DNA of 64,000 bases from Tyto alba (Eukaryota > Chordata > Aves > Strigiformes > Tytonidae): NCBI RefSeq assembly GCF_018691265.1, contig NW_024881316.1, positions 22,173,819 to 22,237,818 on the forward strand, written 5' to 3'. Below are positions 54,233 through 64,000 of this stretch, in pieces. The notes beneath the pieces were generated by a model. The model was not told the origin of the DNA and made no database searches. It saw nothing but the letters and a program-made list of their open reading frames with translations. The position numbers and the translations under genes were made by a program. The number at the start of each line of letters is the position of its first letter. The first letter of the stretch is position 1.

Positions 54233-57200
54233 AAACAAAGGACAATTCTCAGATAAAAGAGCCCAGAGATACAAGAGGATTGGTGCAAGAGGATCTGCAA
54301 ACAGGAAGCTTGTTCCCAGTTTCCAAAAAAGAACATTTCAGGGCAAAACACCAATGACCTTAATTATACAGACAATGCAAAGTGCAATAAGAGACATCTG
54401 GATTGATGCTTTGAGGCTGACTCAGGTTGGAAAAAGCTAGTCTAGGAAGAAAAAAATGGAGATTTTTGCTGATAAAGGAAATAACCCAACATTAAGGCTC
54501 GACCCTTTTTCCTCATCATCTGTCCTCCCAGTTTCCCCATCAGTTGCATCTTGGAAACTTGCGTGACTCACAGCCTCACAGATTCCCTAAACTCAAACAT
54601 CCTCAATCTTTTGATCTCACATTCCCTCTAACCTGTCTTCCCCATTTCCTTCATGAATTTTTCTCCTACTGCAAAGTTGTGTGTTATCTGCTCCAGAGAT
54701 ACTATATTCCAGCATGAGATATTTTGATCTCATCCCTTGAGGGCAGGGGGGTGTGTTAATGCAATTTTGCCTGCACTGAATTGTTGCTGCCAACCCTTAA
54801 TTTCTCAGCAGTGTAGTATATATGGCTCGTTCTATGATTCTTTAAAACAGTGGCATACTTTTAAAGCATATTGAACTTGAAGAAAATATTAATAGGTTGC
54901 AATAACTGCTCCTTTATACTTAAATGCTGCAGTGCAGCTATGTACACAATTCCTAACAAAATATGACTATATTATTGCCAAAACCATAACTGTTGATTAA
55001 ATCAGTGAAACATGAGCATAAATCTCTGCACTATTCTATAGGTGCACTCACAAGTCTTTTGAATTGGTAATGTGAGATATTTTGTTGTTCTTTCTCAATC
55101 CTGTGAATGATTTATGCCATTTTGCTGAACATAAGAAACGATCACACATCCCTTGGCACCTTCCTCTCTTAATAGACAGAATCCTGTACATACCAATGTT
55201 AGTAAAACAGCTATCAGATTTTTACTGTGTGCAAAACTGATGCAGTCTGGAATTCACAAATGTATTAAGCAAAAATAATCTGGGTTATAAAGTCAACTTG
55301 TATTTTTGATGATATAAAACTACTACAGTATACTATTTATGGATTTTGTTCTTGGTACTATAATTCAAGGCAGCAGACAAATATTCCCATTAATCCGCCC
55401 TAAAGGAGATGTATGTGAAGGAAAATTTGAAATGAAAAGGTGAACTTTCATGTTTGAATCTGAAAAGCTGTGTGTGAATAATAGTCTTTGAAGGCACACA
55501 AAATGTCTGCTTATTATATAAGGAGGGATTTGACCTTGTTAAGGGACCAGTGACACTAGTGATACCCTGTTTTTCTGGTGAGCTCATGTAGTTGTTATTA
55601 ACAAATCCCAGATATCCATGTACATATGAGCACAGATATGTTGTGTACCAAACACAATGAATGAATAAAGATATTAATTAAAGGAAATGGCTAATGTAAT
55701 TAATTTCTATATCCCTATTAAGCTTGAATCTTGAGAAAGTGTTCTGGTTTGTTCTGAGCCACTAAACAAGATGTAAAGCCTAGTTTCAGCCATTAGTTTT
55801 GGACAACTCCAACCCATCAAAAGTGCTTTTGCATGCATGGAAGAGGAATCTCTGATGGATATAAAAAGGACAAAATAGGAAAAGTAAAAGTTTTCTGAGG
55901 TCACCATTTCTGTTTATCAGATGTCAGTCAACAAAAATGCCTTATGGGTATATACAAGATTACAGGCAGTGTAGCAGGAAATAGATTCTTCTCCAAAGTT
56001 GCCAGTACACTTCTACTCTCAGACTGTATCTTGCATGTGGTTTCTCCTGAAATATGCCTTCTGGAGTTAGAAATCATACAAAAAATAATTAAAAACATAG
56101 CACATATATATGTTAATAGAAAGCAGGGTCCCATTTGATTTATGCTTTTAATTTGTTTCACAATCTATTCTTTTGACTTAAAATTGTCCTTTCCTTATGG
56201 AGTGATCTTAATCTTTCTGCATCTCTTGTACAAATCAGTGTTCTGACTGAGGGGAAAGAGAATTAAATTAGTTTTGAGAAATTTCCTTCTTTGTTACTTT
56301 TACTAATGGAAGAACATTCCCTCTGTCAAATTCCCTTCAGTTAACATAATGTCCTCTTCATCAGACTCAGCCTGAAGATTCTGATTTATTATAAAGTTTT
56401 GATGCCACCTTTTTCCCCATAGATTTGGGGTCCCAGACAGCTAGCCTAAGCAGGCTTTGGCAGCCTGAGTTGTTACTCCCTCTCCAGCAGCTTGATCTCT
56501 GCCTCTCTGATATTCAGCTTGGCTTGTTCACCCTCAGCTAGAGAAATCCCACAGGAAAGGTGGGTGAGGAGAAGGAACTTCTAACTATCACTAGGGTAAG
56601 TAAACATGGGATTTTTGAACAAGGAAGCAAGTCCAGGCTTCAGCTGATAACCTCTAGGCAAACCCAGATGGAGGTGAACCTGCCTTTGGATGAGGTCTGT
56701 CAGGGGCCAGGCTGCCTCTTCAGCAGTCAGCCTGCTGCTTGTAGGAGCAATCTTCAGTGGGCATTGATTTAAATGTCACTAGTGTGACTCTGAAAGCTAT
56801 GTCAAACCTGGGAAAGGCATCAGCAAAATATGCACCTTGAATAGAAGGTGAGATACACTTTAGGTGATTTTCCTGAGAAAATAATTTTCTTATTCTTAGA
56901 AGGAGTCTGATACCTTTATCTCCTGTGCCAGGTGGTGGTGATGGTGTGTTTAGATGGCCCTTTTCAGATTTTTCTGATAAATCATATTGTTTTTATTTTT
57001 TTTTTTCACATAAATTCTAACGGAACTAAGCAAATGTTATGATCTTTGTTTCTAAAGGCCTTGTATTTCTCCATAGCAAACAGTTTAAGCTGTTTTTCAA
57101 AATAGTTTCAGCTTTACTCAAATGACAGCTTTAATTTAAAGAAGTTACTTCAGGCACAGTGAATTAATATCATCACTTTTTAGTCCTTCAAGGAAAACTA

Positions 57201-58625
57201 TCAGTTTTACAAGGCTGAATAGATTTTGTTATTGTCAGATTGAATTAACTCTGCTTTTAAAATTCATAATAGTCCTTGTTAAAAAACAATCCTCAGCTGG
57301 AATATATTAAAAAACCCCAATATTTTAATTGTCTGGAAATTGCAGAACTCACATTCCTAAACTTGTCTCTTAAAAAAGCAATTAAAAGGAAAACACTACC
57401 AACACTTATTTTTGTAGATATATTTCTGAGATTATCAAGCAGAACTAGTCTTGGAATTGGAATAATTTTAGAAACAATTCAGCTGTAGCACTTTGCTGCA
57501 CAAGCAGTATTCACTCTTGTTTTCTACCCAAAAGAATGTTAAGAAAATAAGAAAATAACTTCTTTTGAATTGAGGATCATAAGGGCATGTAACAAATGAT
57601 GTTCCTCACATCTTCTCACAGTAGTAGCTGAGATAGACTATTATCTTTCTCACTTATAATTTTGTCTGATAGCTCAGGACAGTGCTTTGGCAAAGTGCTG
57701 TTGCCAGCATTGAATGATAATATCCTTCATGATTTAAAAGGGCAATAACAAAAAAAATGTCAGTACTGATACAAGTTTGAAGGATTTGAAGACAAATACA
57801 CAGGTCTTTATCCCGCAACATGCTTGAGTGGGAGCAGAAATCTGGGTTCTTGGAATTCATTGTTGGGTTGGAACAGAGTAGGAAGAATCTGCACCCTGAG
57901 TTATCTCTCAGCGTGAAACTGAAAGTTGACATTTAGACTGCTTTATATCATTACAATATGATGTAAAATATATAGTGTCAACAAAGCGTAAAAGCAAGCA
58001 GATCTGTCCCAAAGATTGATGTGTCTGAAAAGTACAATAAGATTTTTTTTTTTTAAATAGGAAAAAATCACACATGAGCTTGTTACTTGCAGGGCTTTTG
58101 CTAAAGATCTCTTTTCAACTGTGTTAAAGCAATACAGACAGATTGTGGGTTTAGCGCTCTTTACCAACATAAATCACATTCCATTGAACACTTAGTAATG
58201 CCTGGAGAGACCTGGTAGCTCCCCGTGGCTCTGTTCCTCGCATCGGTTTTGTCACTACCATAGTCATATACAATAGACAGATACCATTTATTAATAAATT
58301 GGACTCAGTGTGCCTATGGTGGAGCAATATGACTCAATTGGATTGAAGTAACCTGCTGGCAGCTACAACAGTTAAGCACAGAAAAAAATGGACAAAACAA
58401 GATGGCTGGGTTTTGGACAGATGTGGAGAAGGTAGATAACTAGCAGTGACTTGATAGAACCATTGTCGCAGAGAGTTGCTGCAGTTTCCTAGAGATATTT
58501 GAGAACTGTTAGGCAGCCAAAAAGATCTAGATAAGAAAGAAAATTGCAAAGCAGTCAAAAGATTTATTTGATGGATTTGTTAAGTCAGGGAGGACAGGAA
58601 GACATAATGATTTTTCTGGATCAAG
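54233..58625. other. AT-rich stretch without a recognised gene
   Basis: No gene or RNA is seen. A GC-richer patch at about 56,400-56,760 holds a 70-codon open frame and is unassigned. A small CpG-containing block lies near 58,210-58,255. A 92-codon minus-strand frame at 57,654-57,932 has no recognisable domain. Confidence 0.55.
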
Positions 58626-58630
58626 ACAGG
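58626..58630. repeat. Target-site duplication ACAGG, copy 1
   Basis: ACAGG directly abuts the TG-type terminus of the LTR at 58,631 and is repeated exactly at its other end (59,627-59,631). Confidence 0.75.
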
Positions 58631-59626
58631 TGTGGTGAGTTGACATTAGGTGCTCACCAAAGATGCTCTATCACTGCCGTCCTCAGCTGGACAGGAGAGA
58701 GAAAATATAATAAAAGGCTCATGGATTGAGATAAGGGCAAGGAGAGATCACTCACCAATTACTGTCACTGGCAAAGCACTCAACTTGAAGAAATTAGTTT
58801 AGTTACCAAACAAATCAGAGTAGAGTAGTGAGAAATAAAAACTGAATCTTAGAACACCTTCCCTCCAGCCTTCCCTTCTTCTCAGGCTCAACTTCACTCC
58901 AGATTTTCTTTATCTTCTCCCCTCTAGTGGTGAAGAGAGACAGGAAATGGGGATTGTAGTCAGTTCATCAACTCTTGTCTCTGCCACTCCTTCCTCCTCA
59001 GGGAGAGAACTCCTCACACTCTTACCCAGCATGGGGTCCCTCCCACAGGAGACATTCCTCCACAAACTGCTCCAATATGACCCCTTCCTGCAGGCTGCAA
59101 CTCTTCCCAAACTGCTTCTGCATGGGTCCCTCCCATGGGCTGCAGTCCTCCCAGCAATACATTGCTCCAGTATGGGCTTCCCTCAGAGTCCCAGCCTTCT
59201 TCGGGCACAGACACCTGCTCTCGCTGGGGTCCTCCACAGGATGCAGGTGGGTATCTGCTCCACCAGTGACCCCCATGGACTGCAGGGGACACTGCTCCAG
59301 TGCACTTCCTTCCCTCCTCCTCCTTTCTTCCACTGGCCTCAGTGTTTGCATAGGTATTTCCCTCACAACTCCTCCTCCTTCCAGCTTTCCCTTCTTCAGT
59401 GTATTATTACAGAGGTGCAGCCACCGTCCCTAATAGGTTTGGCCCTGGACAAAGGTGGGTCTAATTTGGAGCCAGGGAAGCTTTGAGAAGCTTCTCACAG
59501 GGGCCACTGCTGTGGCCCCATCCCCCACTACCAAAACTCCCACCACACACACACACACACAAACCCAACACATGGACATTGGAGAAGGTTCTAGCGGCCG
59601 AAAACTTGTCATGCAAACCCAATACA
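58631..59626 (-). mobile_element. Complete solo LTR of an endogenous retrovirus, 996 bp
   Basis: On the minus strand the element runs from TGTATTGGGTTTGCATGACA (complement of 59,607-59,626) to ...CACCACA (complement of 58,631-58,637), giving TG...CA ends. It is flanked by exact 5-bp duplications ACAGG. U3 carries a 25-bp exact match to the 23.5-kb LTR (59,479-59,503). It also carries a decayed TATA region (59,396-59,425) and a run of degenerate repeats of the 'ctgctccag...tcctcc / gggctgcag' type (about 59,040-59,300). The AATAAA of related copies is not kept (about 58,795-58,810). The outer terminus is repeated internally: a second TGTGTTGGGTTTG-type start lies at 59,560-59,572, next to a (CA)n run. 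No internal retroviral gene adjoins, so this is a solo LTR from recombination. A 5-bp duplication is typical of ERVL-type and some other retroviruses; class is not assigned. All open frames within are non-genic. Confidence 0.9.
59544..59561. repeat. (CA)9 microsatellite
   Basis: Dinucleotide run inside the LTR U3, visible directly. Confidence 0.95.
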
Positions 59627-59631
59627 ACAGG
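59627..59631. repeat. Target-site duplication ACAGG, copy 2
   Basis: Exact match to 58,626-58,630 immediately outside the LTR terminus. Confidence 0.75.
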
Positions 59632-60728
59632 AGAAAGAGTAGAGTTGTTTTCTGACTGAACGGTCCAGAAAAACTTCAGAGAGAGGAATAAAGTTGTCAA
59701 GCTGCAAACATCTGAGGGATGATGGAAGATCAAATAGGTTCTTTGTTGAAAATGCAAATGTTGTTTACTTGGTATGAGATAATAAGCTGCTTTGGATAGG
59801 AGTGAAAGAAAACTTCTGAGTGAATCTTTGAGTCACTGTTAATACAGAGTTATATGATGTGTTTCTTCCAGAGGCGCTTGCCATGTGTGTGGTGCAACAA
59901 TGCCATATTGTTAAATGAACACTTATAGTCTAGAGTCCACAATTGCTGTTACAGCAAAATAAGTGATTGCTGTCCTACCGTAAGCAGATCCACTAAGATC
60001 TGACTAAATTAAGAATGCTTTTGAAGGGTCTCCTTTGAGTTGCTTGAGTGACTCTGATCAGACCCCATATATACTGGGAAATTTTTCATCTTCTTTTGGC
60101 AGCATCCATATGCTGTGACGATTCCACTGGGTCTCTAATAGGATGGATCATTTCCACTGTATTAACCAGGCACTTCCTGAAGAAAAGGCAACTCCATGAA
60201 TCCAAGCCACATTTTTTAAAAGGAGAAAGGCAAACATTTCCTTCTAAAAACAAAATCCTATAATCTGAAGAGACAATAGTGTTATCTTTTCATTCTTTGT
60301 TTTCCAATCATTGCTTCAAATTATATTTTCTCTTTTTCAGATGTAATAATAAAAATGAGAATTTTACAAAACTGTGTCATCTAAGTCAAACTGTGAATGG
60401 TAAACTTGCCAGTGAGACAAGTTCTGTGTTCTCAAAAGCAAAAATAAAGAGATATAGGCAAGTCAAAAATGCCTGTGAAAGATCTTGTCCATATTTTTTT
60501 TGCAAACCTCATTTGTAGTACTGGAACATTGACACATGATTAATCTCCATGTGGGGTAAACTTTCAGGCTCAGGATTTATAGAGTTCAAATATATGACTT
60601 CTAGACCAATGGGTATACAGTGCCTCTTTTTGTTGGTTTCCTTTTCATGGAAGTTGTGAAACAGTCTGAGTGCTCAGAAAACTCATCTAAATCGTAGACC
60701 TAGCAGGTTGTGCACAAACTGTAGGGTT

Positions 60729-60760
<32 letters not shown>

Positions 60761-63700
60761 TTTTTCTGCTGCTGTCAGCAGTTATTTAGAGTGCATATTG
60801 CAAATTCTGAGAAAATCTTTTGTTTCATTTTTGGATGTTAGCAAAACTGGGTTATAGATTGGATTGTCAAGGGAGTTTTGCTTTGAATTGTTCATAGGAA
60901 GAACAAATGATAGCAAGATATAAAGCATTAAAAAGTACTAGACTTTTATGGGACAACTGAGAACTTAACTCTCTTGAAACATCTGACCTTACCTGCTTCT
61001 GTAGAACTCTAGAAAGTCTTGTACTGTGCTTTTTTTAATAACTCGTTTTGGATTAGCTCTGCAATACAACTGTTTACTGCTAAAAGGTGACATCAAAACA
61101 TCTCCAAAAGTTCATTGCAGTGAAAAACAACCCTCCCCCCTTTTTTTTTTTTAATTAATTTTTGATGTGTAACAGATTACATTATAGGCAGAATTACAGA
61201 TGACGTCTCCAATTTACAGGAACAATGTTCATCATTACATTTAAACTAATGTAGTGTGAACTAATTTGATTGGTTGTTCTTTTTAGGGAATGGTCTCAGA
61301 AGCAGCACAATGTGGGAAAAGGCTAACTTGTTGCTTCATACATTTTTATGCAATGTATTATATACATCAATGTTTTGCCTCACAGAGTATCAGACAAGAA
61401 AAGTACCTACAAATACTGGTTCCTTGCTCCCTGTCCACTTGATAAGCTCCAGATTCAAGTGTATTATTTGTAAAAATATGTAATTGTAATTGGACTTCAG
61501 AGAATTTAAATCCACTTTTGCACTGAACTCAGTAAACTGTGTTGAGCTACTTGCCTTTGTGATATTACATTAATTCTTCCCTCCAGCAAATTATATTCAA
61601 ACTACAAGTGTTGATAATAAGCTTCCATTCTGAAGGCAAAAACTTCACTTGAGCACTTAGTAATATTAATATAAATACCTGTCAAACTTCCTCCTTGTTC
61701 CCTTTAATTGCCTGAAGTATCAGACTTTAGAGATTATTTGCTTCCTATATATTTAAAATGGCTCTTCATCATTCCCTTATTGTGTTTGATGTTTTATTTA
61801 TGATGATATTTTTGCTTATCAATGCTGTATTTAATTATGTTTAGATTTCATAGATTCTCTTTGTAATACTGTATGCTGTATTAATATATTCATCAATATG
61901 ATTGTTTGTTAATCTATAACACTTCTAACAAAAAGTAATGCAAGATTATCTAGTTTTCAAAGTTAGCCTCTTGCACATACTATCTAGCTGTGATGACACT
62001 TATTATATACCTGGAAAGGCAATAAACTTCCTTTGATTTAATATTAAGTGCAAAATTGAAGAGAGAAAATAAGTTGGCTTTTAATTTGAGCTACGATCAA
62101 TGTCAAAATCAAAACTATTATAGCCTGGAATAAAATGCTTGGAGTGTTGTATTCTAGTTTCCATTTTTACTTTATCTATGGTTATTTTTCTTTCGCACAT
62201 TTGAGTTTAAAATCTGTATTTTAAAATATAGGCTTTCTCAGAGTTAAAAGAAATTGCTTGATGTTAAATATTTACATATAAATGAGTGAATATTTAATTT
62301 TAAATAAAATAAGTCATCTGGTTCTTCAATATTCTCATTCTTGGTTTGTTTTTTTGAATTTTGATTAAGGATGTTTGCAGACTATACACTTCGTTTTATT
62401 TTTAAGGCAATGTATTACTATACACTGGAAAACGTATAAACATGGCTTTTAATTGTTGTGCTCATATATTATATAAGAACTGCTATTAAACTCTGGATCA
62501 TGCTCCTGGACTTACAGTATTCAAATTCTGAATAAAAGGGAGTGGAAGTGGCTATTAGTTCACCTGACAGTTTATTCCATAACAGTGTCTGGAGTCTACT
62601 CTGTTGAAAGACTCAAGCATGTATCAATCTTCCTTAAAACCTGCTTCTGGCATGGAGGAAACTCAACAGCATAAGCAAGGTGGGAACTTCAGTTTGCTTC
62701 AACATGCATCTGTTCTTAATCTCCGCATCCCTCCGCGAGCACGCTAACCTCCAAGAGGTGAGGTATCCTCCAAAGTAAGGCAAAGAAAATCTCAACTCTG
62801 ACACCACAACTAAGAAACTGGTAGTACAGAAGCAACATAACTTCTGTTTCTGAGTACAGTTTCTGAAAATCTGACTGTAAACGTCACAGTCATGTTTGAA
62901 ATAGGATCTGCCTTCCTAAATAACTGACTCACTTTGGAAAACATCATCTTTGATCTTACCCATACTGTTTAAAATTATTTTTTCCTTTAAAACATAGTTT
63001 AATGCTGGAGGATGTTCATTCAGGGCTATGCCTTGGCACAGAATGGGGGTATTCACCTAAGCACAAAATGGAAGAGTTGGGGATTTATGATTCAGAGTTT
63101 CTAGGTCTCCTTATCAACAGCATAGAAAACATGCACCGAGGAAGGATCTCACAGTGCACAGAAAAAGGTGGAGACTGGTAAGTGCCTACATGTGCTGGCA
63201 AGTAATAATTGCATCTGTTTATATTGGGCTTTGATACAACAGGACACATTTGTGGTAGAAGGAAAAAAACTGAAAACTTTTATACTATATTAGTAAGTCC
63301 TGCCTTGTTCCGTCCTACCAGGTTTGACATATCACAGTCACTTATGTTGTGTAATCTGACATACTGACAGAATCAGAGCTGATATGTCACCCTGATGATA
63401 GGCCTATTCTGAAAAATGAAAGAAGATGTGACTCATAATATCAGAGGTAAGATTACTATGTCTTTCAATAATATGCTCTTTCCAATTAAGATCATAAATA
63501 AAACTGTGCTAAACATACTTGCATCTGGATATGGTCAGTCATAAAATCACATGTAATTACAACTACATTATGTAACCTTATGAAGAAGTTTTGCAGAGTT
63601 TAGTAGTAAAGCAGCTGAGTAGTAAGGAAAGTAGAATGCTGTACAGAAATAGCTATAAGTACTTAATGGTCAATAATAGATTCACTGTAGCTTATTAAAG

Positions 63701-64000
63701 CCATTTTATAGGGTTCCATAGTGACAATCCAATACTATATTAAATTCCAAAAAACTGATTAAAATGACTGATATGTCATTTCATTTTAATCTATCAAGAT
63801 TAGCCATTCATTCCCAAAGACTCCAAGGTTATGTACAGTTTTAGGTTTATTCACTCACACCGAACAGTATTGTCATTCCCCATGGAGAGCACAGATATGC
63901 TTACAGTAAATGCATAGACATTTTAAAAATGTATCTGTCATTGTTCCTTTGTGTTATACTGTTACCAAGATGGTAGAAATACAGGAAATTATTGCAATTA
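59632..64000. other. AT-rich stretch without a recognised gene
   Basis: It holds a (TTTTG)n tract at 60,727-60,765 and no supported gene, RNA or named repeat. The part at 61,740-62,480 is AT-rich, non-repetitive and rich in ATTA/TAAT motifs, and might be conserved non-coding DNA. Short open frames (60,048-60,263; 60,279-60,518; 61,274-61,483) are unassigned. Confidence 0.55.
60727..60765. repeat. (TTTTG)n tract with poly-T end
   Basis: Five TTTTG-type units followed by an 11-T run, visible directly. It could be a decayed poly-A tail on the minus strand. Confidence 0.9.

Noticed and set aside
58195..58300. Small CpG-containing block suggesting a conserved exon or element
   Set aside because: Translation in both directions shows nothing recognisable, and the block is too short to judge.
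58947..59486. Overlapping open frames of 92-179 codons on both strands
   Set aside because: They lie entirely within the GC-rich solo LTR, where stop codons are rare. LTRs of this kind do not encode proteins.

Overview
This window looks like non-coding avian nuclear DNA, most likely from a songbird. The base composition is strongly AT-rich. The dispersed repeats are CR1-type LINE tails and avian-type endogenous retroviral LTRs, and I saw no L1 or Alu-like elements. Assignment to birds rests on the CR1 3' tail at about 21.2-21.5 kb and on LTR families that I recognise from memory. I found no intact protein-coding gene, no rRNA or tRNA gene and no CRISPR array. Almost every open reading frame is either chance, an LTR, or a simple repeat read as protein. 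The window could be intergenic or a very large intron; the sequence alone does not decide.

Layout. 0-4 kb: a decayed minus-strand CR1 (about 0.06-0.28 kb) and unassigned AT-rich DNA. 4.0-4.7 kb: a decayed minus-strand LTR. 7.2-7.7 kb: an old CR1 3' end. 7.7-19.3 kb: no recognisable element. 19.35-20.55 kb: a 1.2-kb (CTTT)n array. 21.2-21.5 kb: a better preserved CR1 3' end. 23.5-24.55 kb: a GC-rich, plus-strand solo LTR with TATA and polyadenylation signals. 24.7-24.85 kb: a (TA)n tract, followed by a short CR1-like tail. 28.9-29.2 kb and 33.2-33.65 kb: GC-richer patches of possible repeat origin. 39.8-40.1 kb: the 5' part of a second LTR family. 42.4-42.5 kb: a minus-strand CR1 fragment. 44.57-44.83 kb: a GC-rich LTR-like block. 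44.83-about 46.98 kb: a minus-strand relic of a non-CR1 LINE. 53.9-54.2 kb: the 3' part of an LTR. 58.6-59.6 kb: a complete minus-strand solo LTR with 5-bp target-site duplications. The remainder to 64 kb is AT-rich with nothing recognised.

The most notable item is the LINE relic at about 44.83-46.98 kb. Read on the minus strand through frameshifts and stops, it retains, in order, an apurinic-type endonuclease region, a linker and a reverse transcriptase with its A, B and C motif regions and the post-RT segment. It is clearly not CR1, the LINE family that dominates bird genomes. I did not find a functional new system. The other notable features are the very long pyrimidine array and a duplicated 5' terminus inside the 59-kb LTR.
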